NCBI RefSeq assembly: GCF_040459645.1
Contig: NZ_JARVHQ010000001.1
Location: forward strand, 3,658,001-3,722,000
From: Bacillus cereus group sp. RP43
GTDB lineage: Bacteria; Bacillota; Bacilli; Bacillales; Bacillaceae_G
DNA: 64,000 nucleotides
Direction of reading: 5' to 3'
The first letter of the stretch is position 1. Every line of letters begins with the position of its first letter. Of this stretch, positions 1 through 8,083 are shown one piece after another. Under the pieces are notes generated by a model. It had not been told where the DNA came from and made no database searches. It saw only the letters and a list, made by a program, of their open reading frames with translations. The translations under genes were made by a program, and so were the position numbers.

Positions 1-1028
1 TTATCTAATATGGCTTGTAAACCTTTTATAAATTCATTTCTCACATCAGATTCTTTACTAGCCGCGCGATTTTTATTTTCAGCTAACTCTTCCTTTTTTT
101 CAACTATCTCTGAAAGTGACAGTGGTGATGTTAATTCTTCTTCATATTTCATGAGATGTTTTTCATTTTCAGAAAGAATAAACGAACAATGTTCTTGCAG
201 TAAATATTCTGTTTCTCGCTCCATTCCCTTTCTTACATACTGCTCTTTTTCTTTCATGATAGAAAAGATTAATGCTTCTAAACTTTGAATTTCATTGTAT
301 GGATGATTCATCATTCGCAATGATGTATAAAAAATACCATCTACTTCAATATCCCAGTTAGAAAAAGACTGTTTTACACTATCTCTATACTCTTCAAACG
401 ATAACTCATTTGCTTTATGTTTATCTATTTGGTTTACAACGAGGTAAACCGTTTTATTACGTTGTTTCAATTCTTTAACAAATTGTAAGTTAACCTCTGA
501 TTGGACATGGTTATAATCCATCATATAGAAAATAACATCTGCAAGATGGAGTGTTGATTCTGTCGCTAATTGGTGAGCATCGTCTGTAGAATCAATTCCT
601 GGCGTATCAACCAGCATAACTCCGTCAGGAATTGGTGCATCATTTCGATAAATATGAACACCAATTACTTCATCACCGTCTTTACATATTTGTTTTAATT
701 CTTCTGCTGAATATGCGCCGTCATATTCATACTGTTCTCCAGACTTAATCGTTACAACAACGCGATCAGATCCTCTTTCAATTTTAACGACGTTAGCACT
801 CGTTGGAATCGGACTTGTCGGTAATAATTGCGCTTTATATAGGTGATTCATCATTGTCGATTTCCCCGCAGAAAAATGACCACAAAAAGCTAGCATAAGC
901 TGCTCTTGTTTATATTTTTGAATCACTTCAAACAACTTTAAACTATTCTCTGCATCGCCGTTTTTTTGCCACTCTTCATAAAAACAAACAAGTTTTTTCA
1001 TACCGTTTGTCTGTACTATGTTTGTCAT
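1..1028 (-). CDS. dynA: Dynamin-like GTPase, 5' part only (C-terminus lies off the left edge)
   Basis: Reading leftward from an ATG at 1028, about 342 codons stay open to the window edge. Residues 50-58 hold a dynamin G1 P-loop (GHFSAGKST), followed by a threonine-containing switch (SPIPTSAN), G3 DTPGIDS and G4 NQIDK. A purine-rich AAAGGGG lies 9 nt before the ATG. In B. subtilis the equivalent gene beside xpt-pbuX is dynA (ypbR), a tandem double-dynamin protein of about 1190 residues that tethers and fuses membranes and helps against phage and membrane damage. The family assignment is seen directly; the full length and the second dynamin unit cannot be checked here. A bcr1 repeat sits 34 nt upstream of the start. 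Confidence 0.9.
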   Translation of the reverse strand, partial: MTNIVQTNGMKKLVCFYEEWQKNGDAENSLKLFEVIQKYKQEQLMLAFCGHFSAGKSTMMNHLYKAQLLPTSPIPTSANVVKIERGSDRVVVTIKSGEQYEYDGAYSAEELKQICKDGDEVIGVHIYRNDAPIPDGVMLVDTPGIDSTDDAHQLATESTLHLADVIFYMMDYNHVQSEVNLQFVKELKQRNKTVYLVVNQIDKHKANELSFEEYRDSVKQSFSNWDIEVDGIFYTSLRMMNHPYNEIQSLEALIFSIMKEKEQYVRKGMERETEYLLQEHCSFILSENEKHLMKYEEELTSPLSLSEIVEKKEELAENKNRAASKESDVRNEFIKGLQAILD

Positions 1029-1061
1029 CCCCTTGTTCCCCTTTATCCAAGATGTATATAC

Positions 1062-1155
1062 TTTATCCCGCTATTTGTGGCAGTAAAAGCCTGTTTCGCG
1101 CGGGCTAATAATCAGTGAGAGATAGACCTCCCCGCTGATTAAAGTTTCACTTTAT
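1062..1155 (-). repeat. bcr1-like dispersed repeat, short variant
   Basis: Read on the minus strand this begins ATAAAGTGAAACTTTAATCA and ends at GCGGGATAAAG, so it is bounded by the direct repeat ATAAA (TTTAT on the plus strand at 1062-1066 and 1151-1155). The internal motif CTGATTATTAGCCCG is shared with the copies at 15703 and 63232. B. cereus group bcr1 elements are about 155 bp with TTTAT duplications; at 94 bp this one looks internally deleted. It lies just upstream of dynA and may carry part of that gene's leader. Confidence 0.75.
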
Positions 1156-1189
1156 TATCATACTAAATTTTCAGCATATTCACATCAAA

Positions 1190-1238
1190 AATAAAAAATC
1201 CCTTTCATTCTTTTTACAAATGAAAGGGATTTTATGTA
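1190..1238 (-). terminator. Intrinsic terminator of the small Fur-controlled gene
   Basis: A perfect 13-bp stem (AATCCCTTTCATT paired with AATGAAAGGGATT) with an 8-nt loop, followed on the minus strand by TTTTTTATTTTT. It lies 8 nt beyond the stop codon of the 28-residue ORF at 1246-1332, which supports that ORF being a discrete transcription unit. Confidence 0.8.
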
Positions 1239-1245
1239 ATATTAT

Positions 1246-1332
1246 TCATTTTGTTGTTCCTACTCCATTTAATACATACTTTGTAACACCAATATATATA
1301 GCAATTGTTCCTGCAACAAGTGCATACACCAT
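1246..1332 (-). CDS. Putative Fur-regulated 28-residue membrane peptide
   Basis: A 29-codon ORF (ATG at 1332, TGA at 1248-1246) encodes a hydrophobic peptide, MVYALVAGTIAIYIGVTKYV followed by LNGVGTTK: one possible transmembrane helix and a short polar tail. The support is architectural. A consensus-like sigma-A promoter (TTGATA, 17 bp, TAAAAT) and two Fur boxes lie directly upstream, AAGGTTGG sits about 10 nt before the ATG, and a strong terminator follows the stop. I do not recognise the peptide family. It could be an iron-starvation membrane peptide, or the transcript could act as RNA. The overlapping 80-residue frame on the same strand looks spurious because it reads through the promoter and an upstream terminator. 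Confidence 0.5.
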   Translation of the reverse strand: MVYALVAGTIAIYIGVTKYVLNGVGTTK

Positions 1333-1351
1333 ATTAACACACCAACCTTTT

Positions 1352-1406
1352 TGATAATGATTATCACTTTTGAATACATTTTATCATTAAAGAGAATCAT
1401 TATCAA
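1352..1406 (-). promoter_or_regulatory. Sigma-A promoter overlapped by two Fur boxes
   Basis: Minus-strand -35 TTGATA (1406-1401), a 17-bp spacer and -10 TAAAAT (1383-1378). Positions 1352-1366 read TGATAATGATTATCA, a perfect match to the 7-1-7 Fur consensus TGATAATnATTATCA. Positions 1391-1405 (AGAGAATCATTATCA) match 12 of the 14 specified positions and overlap the -35. Fur with ferrous iron bound would be expected to block this promoter. Confidence 0.8.
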
Positions 1407-1410
1407 CATT

Positions 1411-1449
1411 TTTCTAAAAAAGAAAGCTCCTTCGGGAAAAGGAGCTTTA
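1411..1449 (-). terminator. Minus-strand intrinsic terminator
   Basis: Stem AAAGCTCC/GGAGCTTT (1423-1430 with 1441-1448) followed on the minus strand by CTTTTTT. No annotated minus-strand gene precedes it. A TATAAT at 1496-1491 would give a transcript of only about 75 nt ending here, so it may close a small RNA, or it may insulate the Fur-controlled promoter. Confidence 0.6.
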
Positions 1450-1602
1450 CTGCCTGTTTTAAAGAAGTTTAAAACTTGCTGTGCAACCTTATTATATCTC
1501 ATATTGCACATCTTAACAGTTTTAAAAATTGGAAATACCCTCTATCCCCTTCCTCTTACATTTTGTATAATAAAAGGGATTTACTTAATAAGGAGGGAAA
1601 TA

Positions 1603-2766
1603 ATGACACAAAATCTCACACAAGGCGAGAGGATACACTCAATTGATATCATTAGAGGAATAGCTGTACTCGGTATTTTTCTTGTTAACTGGCCAGTTAT
1701 TGCCGGAGTTGACTCAAGTGAAATTTCAGGGATTTACGAAGGAGTAGACAGCTACATCCGCCTATTTTACGATATGTTTATTCAAACGAAATTTTATACT
1801 ATTTTTTCGTTTTTATTCGGATTAGGTTTTTATATCTTTATGAATCGTGCTGAGGCGAAAACAGATCGTCCAAAAACTTTGTTTGTTCGCCGTCTTCTCA
1901 TTTTATTATTGTTTGGTTTCTTGCATTACGTTCTTTTATGGGATGGAGACATTTTACATAGTTATGCAATCGCTGGATTTTTCTTATTGTTATTTTATAA
2001 GAGAGAACCTCGTACTATTTTGATTTGGGCATTAGTTTTACTAAGCATTTTTCAATTTTTAATGCTAATTACTAGCATTGGAATTGCCTTAATGCCAAGA
2101 GATGAGCTAGGACTCTCTTTACCAATCATGCCATTAGAGGACTGGATGTTACAAATACAAAATCGTTTCCATGCGTTTTATTCTGAAGCAATTGGGCTAA
2201 GTGCATTCATGCTTCCAGAAACAGTTGGATTATTTTTGCTTGGTTTATATGCTGGCAAAAAAGATATTTTCCGCCGCTCAAAAGAATTAGATCCAAAACT
2301 AAAAAAATGGCAAATTATTATGTTCGTTTTAACATTACCAATGTGGTTCTTTATGGTTCGTTATTTCTTGTCAAAACAACCTTATGATCCGATTTACATG
2401 AGTGCCTTTACAATGTTTAGCGGAAAAACATTGTTCATCTTCTACATTTTCACACTCATGCGCTTATTACAAAAAGAAAGATGGCAAAAATTATTACGTC
2501 CATTCCAATATGTCGGACGAATGGCGTTAACAAATTACATCACGCATACAATTGTTACGTTACTTGTATTCGGTCTATTTTGCAAAAATTATTATCCCGC
2601 TCCATTATGGGTCGGACCACTATTTTGCATCGGTTTCTACACGCTACAAATCTTCATTAGCCGCTGGTGGCTTTCTCGTTATCAATACGGGCCACTTGAA
2701 TACATTTGGCGCCTTGGTACGTACGGTAAGATGATGCCACTTAAAAAGAAAAGCAAGGTCTCTTAA
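1603..2766 (+). CDS. DUF418 family integral membrane protein
   Basis: 387 residues from the ATG at 1603, chosen because AAGGAGG lies 6 nt upstream; the longer open frame from 1351 has no ribosome site and runs through the Fur region. The protein opens with RIHSIDIIRGIAVLGIFLVN and has several hydrophobic helices, a typical DUF418/YeiB-like pattern. The C-terminus (GPLEYIWRLGTYG) is the DUF418 signature. The family is thought to be transport-related but its substrate is unknown. It is monocistronic, convergent with pbuX, and sits near a TATAAT at 1566-1571. Confidence 0.88.
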   Translation: MTQNLTQGERIHSIDIIRGIAVLGIFLVNWPVIAGVDSSEISGIYEGVDSYIRLFYDMFIQTKFYTIFSFLFGLGFYIFMNRAEAKTDRPKTLFVRRLLILLLFGFLHYVLLWDGDILHSYAIAGFFLLLFYKREPRTILIWALVLLSIFQFLMLITSIGIALMPRDELGLSLPIMPLEDWMLQIQNRFHAFYSEAIGLSAFMLPETVGLFLLGLYAGKKDIFRRSKELDPKLKKWQIIMFVLTLPMWFFMVRYFLSKQPYDPIYMSAFTMFSGKTLFIFYIFTLMRLLQKERWQKLLRPFQYVGRMALTNYITHTIVTLLVFGLFCKNYYPAPLWVGPLFCIGFYTLQIFISRWWLSRYQYGPLEYIWRLGTYGKMMPLKKKSKVS

Positions 2767-2780
2767 TGAGACCTTGCTTT
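2751..2780. terminator. Bidirectional terminator between the DUF418 gene and pbuX
   Basis: AAGCAAGGTCTC and its complement GAGACCTTGCTT form a 12-bp stem with a 5-nt loop, flanked by A-rich and T-rich runs. It spans the DUF418 stop codon and abuts the pbuX stop, so it serves both convergent genes. Confidence 0.85.
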
Positions 2781-2781
2781 T

Positions 2782-4104
2782 TTACGCTTCTCTTACTGCA
2801 CTTTGCATGGGAACTGGCTCTTCTTTTACTTTCACTTTACGCTGCGGCACCATATTAAATACAATATTTAAAAGTACTGCTGATGCACTTCCAAGTACAA
2901 TTCCGTTATCAGTTAAAATACGAATGTTTTCCGGAAGCTGTGAGAATAACGTTGGAACGACTGTAACACCAAGTCCGATTCCGACAGAACATGCAACGAT
3001 TAATAAATTCTCTTGTTTTCCAAAATCAACACTGCTTAACATTTTAATGCCATACGCCATTACCATCCCAAACATTGCTAACATCGCACCGCCAAGTACT
3101 GATTTCGGAATAATTGTTGTAATGGCTGCGATTTTAGGAATAAACCCAAGAGCAATTAACATACCACCACAAGTATAGATAATAACGCGATTTCTTACTC
3201 CAGTTAATTGAACAAGGCCTACGTTTTGAGAATATGTTGTGTATGGAAATGCGTTAAAAATACCACCTAGAACCATTGCTAATCCTTCTGCGCGATAACC
3301 TTTTGTTAATTCTTTTTCACCGATCTTTTTATTGCAAATATCAGATAATGCAAAATATACACCTGTTGCTTCCACAATTCCTACGCAAGCAACGAGAATC
3401 ATCGTAATAATTGGCGTTAATTCAAATGTTGGTGTACCGAAGTAAAACGGCTGAATACCGTGGAACCAATCTGCCTCTCCAACCGCTTGCAAGCTTACTT
3501 TCCCCATAAATGCTGCAACGATTGTACCGAACAAAAGACCAAGTAATATAGAGATTGAACGGATAAATCCGTCAAAGAAACGATACATAATAATGATAAA
3601 TAATAAAACACCAAATGCTAAAGCTAAATTTTCTAAACTTCCAAAATCTTTGCTTCCAACTCCTCCAGCCATATCATTAATAGCTGCCGGAACAAGTGTA
3701 ACCCCAATGACTGTAACGACAGATCCTGTTACAACAGGAGGAAACAGTTTTACAAGTTTCCCAAATAATTTCGCGAAAATAACAACAAATAATCCCGCTG
3801 CAATAATTGCTCCATATATAGAGGACACGCCGTATTGTTTACCAATTGCAATCATCGGTCCAACCGCTGTAAATGTACAACCAAGTACAACCGGAAGCCC
3901 AATACCGAAAAAGCGATTTGATAATGCTTGTAAAATCGTTGCTACGCCGCACATTAATAAGTCAATCGATACTAAATACGTTAATTCTTGTTGATTTAAA
4001 CCAAGTCCCCCACCAACAATAAGCGGAACAATAATTGCGCCAGCATACATAGCAAGCATGTGCTGAATGCCCAGCGATGCAATTTTAAATGGATGCTGCT
4101 TCAT
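2782..4104 (-). CDS. pbuX: Xanthine permease
   Basis: 440 residues of the nucleobase:cation symporter-2 family, with many hydrophobic helices and the family stretch GIVEATGVYFALSDI. It imports xanthine across the cytoplasmic membrane. The ATG at 4104 follows GGAGGTGAACTAACG and lies 2 nt after the xpt stop, so the two genes are translated from one mRNA. This is the same arrangement as the B. subtilis xpt-pbuX operon, with both genes under the guanine riboswitch at 4822-4892. Xanthine rather than uracil or uric acid specificity is inferred from this pairing. Confidence 0.93.
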   Translation of the reverse strand: MKQHPFKIASLGIQHMLAMYAGAIIVPLIVGGGLGLNQQELTYLVSIDLLMCGVATILQALSNRFFGIGLPVVLGCTFTAVGPMIAIGKQYGVSSIYGAIIAAGLFVVIFAKLFGKLVKLFPPVVTGSVVTVIGVTLVPAAINDMAGGVGSKDFGSLENLALAFGVLLFIIIMYRFFDGFIRSISILLGLLFGTIVAAFMGKVSLQAVGEADWFHGIQPFYFGTPTFELTPIITMILVACVGIVEATGVYFALSDICNKKIGEKELTKGYRAEGLAMVLGGIFNAFPYTTYSQNVGLVQLTGVRNRVIIYTCGGMLIALGFIPKIAAITTIIPKSVLGGAMLAMFGMVMAYGIKMLSSVDFGKQENLLIVACSVGIGLGVTVVPTLFSQLPENIRILTDNGIVLGSASAVLLNIVFNMVPQRKVKVKEEPVPMQSAVREA

Positions 4105-4106
4105 CG

Positions 4107-4796
<690 letters not shown>

Positions 4797-4821
4797 CTAA
4801 ACAAGCAAATATATTCGTCCT

Positions 4822-4892
4822 CACTCATAGTCAAAGTATTTACGGTACTTCGGTAGAAACTTGCAGGCCATATCCCCGCGATTATATGAGTG
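4822..4892 (-). promoter_or_regulatory. Purine riboswitch aptamer, guanine/xanthine class
   Basis: The minus strand shows the P1 halves CACTCATA and TATGAGTG. Between them lie ATAATCGCGGGGATATGGCC, the J2/3 TTTCTACCG and a P3 stem-loop. The residue just before the 3' P1 strand, in GAC-TATGAG, is C, which is the guanine-specifying base; adenine aptamers have U. It controls xpt-pbuX by transcription termination. Confidence 0.95.
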
Positions 4893-5025
4893 TAGCTAAC
4901 TTATTTATTTATAGAAGGATTATAACGCACTTTTTTCACTTTGAAAAGCATTTATCGAAAAAACACGTACGAATTTTATGAAAACACCGTTTTTGTTCGA
5001 GTTTTTCAAACTTTCACATTTCATA

Positions 5026-5772
5026 TTACAACGTCGTTAATATGATAGGACCATCCTTCGTAATCGCAATTGTATGCTCATATTGTGCAGATAATTTCCC
5101 ATCCATCGTCCGTGCAGTCCATCCGTTTAAATCTACTTTAGAATATCGCATACCGGCATTTACAATAGGTTCAATTGTAATTACCATTCCTTCTTGTAAT
5201 TCTGGTCCTTGCCTTGGCTTACCAAAATGAAAAATTGCTGGTTCCTCATGAATTTCTTTACCAATTCCGTGTCCCGTAAAGTCTCTTGCAACAGAAAACC
5301 CTTCAGAGGCTACATAACTTTCAATTGCGTGTCCAATATCTCCAACATGGTTACCACTTATTGCTTGCTCAATCCCTTTATATAAAGCTCTCTCTGCTAC
5401 TAACAATAACCTTTTTGCTTCATCAGAAATATCTCCAACTATATACGTCCATGCAGAATCCGAAAGCGCACCATTTAAGTTTACTACCATGTCAATTGTC
5501 ACAATATCTCCTTCACTTAAAGGAACATCTGTTGGAAACCCATGACACATTTCATTGTTCACAGATGCACATATTGCGTATGGATAATCGTTATACCCTT
5601 TCTGTTCGGATCTGGCACCATGCTCTTCTAAATATGCTTCAACAAACGTATCAATTTCTTGTGTAGTGATACCTGGTTTCATCATTTTTGCAATTTCTCT
5701 ATGGCAGGAAGCTAGTAACTTCCCAGATTCATGCATCAAATCTATTTCATTTTTCGTTTTAATTGTAATCAT
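5026..5772 (-). CDS. map: Type I methionine aminopeptidase (YflG/MapB-like)
   Basis: 248 residues. It removes N-terminal methionine from nascent proteins using two divalent metals. Ligand motifs are visible: TIDMVV and SDSAW (two Asp), GHGIG (His), TIEPI (Glu) and EHTI (Glu). Length and wording resemble B. subtilis YflG, the second aminopeptidase, more than the ribosomal-operon Map. A second copy elsewhere in the genome is therefore likely (inference). The ATG follows AAGGAGAGGTAGT. Monocistronic by spacing. Confidence 0.92.
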   Translation of the reverse strand: MITIKTKNEIDLMHESGKLLASCHREIAKMMKPGITTQEIDTFVEAYLEEHGARSEQKGYNDYPYAICASVNNEMCHGFPTDVPLSEGDIVTIDMVVNLNGALSDSAWTYIVGDISDEAKRLLLVAERALYKGIEQAISGNHVGDIGHAIESYVASEGFSVARDFTGHGIGKEIHEEPAIFHFGKPRQGPELQEGMVITIEPIVNAGMRYSKVDLNGWTARTMDGKLSAQYEHTIAITKDGPIILTTL

Positions 5773-5898
5773 ACTACCTCTCCTTACTAAACTTGCTATT
5801 TGCTACTAAACTTCAATCATACACATCCTCTTCCAAAATTTCAAAACTTCTAATTACAACAAGTACAAAAACAAACATCATTTATTTCTACATCAAAA

Positions 5899-5926
5899 TA
5901 AAAAAACAGAAGCCCCCTTCTGTTTC
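5899..5926 (-). terminator. Terminator after the GNAT gene
   Basis: AACAGAAG/CTTCTGTTT stem with a GGGGG loop, ending in a run of T on the minus strand, immediately beyond the acetyltransferase stop at 5927. Confidence 0.75.
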
Positions 5927-6400
5927 TTAATCATTTTTACATATATAGTTCATTTTCAAAAACTCAAAGCAACTGCCATTCGTTTTTTGAATAAAAGTCC
6001 CAACTGCTTCGAACCCTACTTTTTTATATACTTTGATTGCCCTTTCATTAAATGCGGCTACCGATAATGTTATATAGTCACAGTTATATTTTTCTTTACT
6101 AAAGTCTAATCCAGCTTTTACGAACTGTAAACCTAATCCATTGCCTGTTATATCCGGTCTCATTCCAAGTCCTATATCAATCGTTTGATTATTTATTTTA
6201 CAAAAACTAAAGAAGCCAATTATACTATCGTTTTCTTTCACGACAAATGTAGTATTTCCTCTCATATGAGCATTTAAAAACTCCACTAAATCTTCTTGAT
6301 CTGCCTCTATATCATAAAAAGAATACTCCCCTTCATAATGCCAGTTGTATGCAATTTCTTCTGCTTCCGCTTGCGACATTACTGTAAACATATAGCCCAT
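5927..6400 (-). CDS. GNAT family N-acetyltransferase
   Basis: 157 residues from the ATG at 6400, which has GGGAG 8 nt upstream; an in-frame GTG 9 nt earlier overlaps that site and is less likely. The acetyl-CoA binding motif A is seen as LGMRPDITGNGLGLQFVKAG, followed by the usual NERAIKVYKKVGF motif B. Substrate unknown; the arrangement is similar to small-molecule or ribosomal-protein acetyltransferases. Terminators flank it on both sides, so it is a single-gene unit. Confidence 0.85.
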   Translation of the reverse strand: MGYMFTVMSQAEAEEIAYNWHYEGEYSFYDIEADQEDLVEFLNAHMRGNTTFVVKENDSIIGFFSFCKINNQTIDIGLGMRPDITGNGLGLQFVKAGLDFSKEKYNCDYITLSVAAFNERAIKVYKKVGFEAVGTFIQKTNGSCFEFLKMNYICKND

Positions 6401-6415
6401 TTCTCTCACTCCCTC

Positions 6416-6443
6416 ATAAAAAAAAGCTGCAATTAAGCAGCTC
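6416..6443 (-). terminator. Terminator after ypwA
   Basis: GAGCTGC TTAATT GCAGCT hairpin followed by TTTTTTTTAT on the minus strand, just past the carboxypeptidase stop at 6449. Confidence 0.75.
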
Positions 6444-6448
6444 CTGTT

Positions 6449-7966
6449 TTATAACTCATAAATCTCTTTATATTTAGCTTCTAAATAATCAGCTAAGTAG
6501 TTTGCATTTAAACCTTCACCTGTCACATCTTTTAAAATTTCAAGTGGTTTTTTCGTTTTGCCATATTGGTGAATATTCTCTGTTAACCATTCACGAATTG
6601 GTGTCACGTTTCCTTCTTCTAATAATGCATCAAAGTTTGGAATATCCTTTAGCATCCTATGTTTAAATTGCGCTGCATACATATAACCAAGCGCATAAGA
6701 TGGGAAATATCCAAATGAACCACCAGCCCAGTGAACGTCTTGTAATACACCTTGTGCATCATTCTCTGGACGAATACCTAAATAAGTTTCCATCTTATCA
6801 TTCCATGCCGCTGGTAAGTCCTTTACTTGCAATGTGCCATCAAATAATTCTTTCTCCAGCTCATAGCGAACCATAACATGAAGCGGATATGTAAGTTCAT
6901 CTGCTTCTATACGGATAAAGGATGGTTTTGACTCATTAATCGCATCGTAAAACTCGTCTACTGATACGCCGTCAAATTGATCGTCACTATATCGCTTTAA
7001 CAAATCATAGTTTTTCTTCCAGAACGACTTATTACGGCCAATGAAGTTTTCAAAGAATAACGATTGTGACTCGTGAATTCCCATTGATGTTCCACTGCAA
7101 AGCGGTGTTCCTTCTAGTTCCTCTGCAACATTTTGCTCATATACAGCATGACCACATTCATGAATCGTGCCGAAAACAGCCATACGGAAGTCTTTCTCAT
7201 CGTAACGAGTCGTAATACGAACATCCCCTCTATTTAATGTAATTTCAAAAGGATGTACCGTTTCATCAAGACGACCCGCTTCAAAGTTATAGTTCAATTG
7301 TTTTAATAACTCTAAAGTAAAATTCTTTTGTTTTTCTTTTGAAAAATGTTCGGATAAAGCATTTGTTTTTAATTCTTTTTTAGACTCAGAAATTTCTTTC
7401 ACAAGCGGAACGATACGTTCACGTAGTTGACCAAATACATGATCTAACACTTCTACTGTGATTCCCGGCTCATACATGTCTAATAGCGTGTTATATTTAT
7501 ACGTTTCGTAACCCCAATATGTAATAAACTTCTTTTTAAATTCAACAATTTTTTCTAAATACGGACGGAACATTTCGAAATCAGATTTTTCGCGAGCTTC
7601 TTCCCATACACTTTCCGCTTTCGCTTCTAATTTCACATACGCTTCATATTCCGCTTGTGGAATTTTCTTATTTCTATCATATTCTTTACGACACTCTTCA
7701 ACCATTTTCTTTGTCGTTTCAGAAAGTTTATTTTCAACAATTAAAGATTCTAGTTCAGTTAAATAGTTCCCCATCTCATCTGAAGTCGACATCGCAAACA
7801 CTTCGGATGAAAGCATTCCAATTACTTCTGAACGCTGGTCTACTCCTTGCTTTGGTGCACCTGTTCTTAAATCCCAAAACATTAAGCTTAATGCTTCTCC
7901 GTAATTCTCTATCTTCTTCACATATGTTAAAAATTGTTTTTCCACTTCATATGTAGCAACTGTCAT
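6449..7966 (-). CDS. ypwA: Metallocarboxypeptidase, M32 (Taq) family
   Basis: 505 residues, the normal length for this family. The zinc motif HECGH is seen near residue 267 (IHECGHAVYEQN). Cytoplasmic M32 enzymes remove C-terminal residues from peptides with broad specificity except proline. The last helices (YALGYMYAAQFKH) carry further family motifs. The ATG at 7966 follows an AAGGAGG-type site. The equivalent B. subtilis gene is ypwA in the same chromosomal area. Confidence 0.93.
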   Translation of the reverse strand: MTVATYEVEKQFLTYVKKIENYGEALSLMFWDLRTGAPKQGVDQRSEVIGMLSSEVFAMSTSDEMGNYLTELESLIVENKLSETTKKMVEECRKEYDRNKKIPQAEYEAYVKLEAKAESVWEEAREKSDFEMFRPYLEKIVEFKKKFITYWGYETYKYNTLLDMYEPGITVEVLDHVFGQLRERIVPLVKEISESKKELKTNALSEHFSKEKQKNFTLELLKQLNYNFEAGRLDETVHPFEITLNRGDVRITTRYDEKDFRMAVFGTIHECGHAVYEQNVAEELEGTPLCSGTSMGIHESQSLFFENFIGRNKSFWKKNYDLLKRYSDDQFDGVSVDEFYDAINESKPSFIRIEADELTYPLHVMVRYELEKELFDGTLQVKDLPAAWNDKMETYLGIRPENDAQGVLQDVHWAGGSFGYFPSYALGYMYAAQFKHRMLKDIPNFDALLEEGNVTPIREWLTENIHQYGKTKKPLEILKDVTGEGLNANYLADYLEAKYKEIYEL

Positions 7967-8036
7967 AGTATAAAAAACCTCCTTTTTCTACCTCAAACTT
8001 ATTTCGACACTGAAACATAAATTCCTTTTCTAATAG

Positions 8037-8064
8037 AAAAAAAGCTTGGCAACTGCCAAACTTT
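8037..8064 (-). terminator. Terminator after the helicase gene
   Basis: AAGTTTGGC AGTT GCCAAGCTT hairpin followed by TTTTTTTC on the minus strand, 20 nt beyond the stop at 8084. Confidence 0.75.
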
Positions 8065-8083
8065 TCCCTACAACATTTTTCAC

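Noticed and set aside
1269..1511. 80-residue minus-strand ORF spanning the Fur promoter
   Set aside because: It reads through a terminator hairpin, two Fur boxes and a promoter, has no ribosome site, and overlaps the better supported 28-residue ORF in another frame.
3593..3994. 133-residue plus-strand ORF opposite pbuX
   Set aside because: It is a shadow frame of a membrane protein gene, with no ribosome site and no partner genes.
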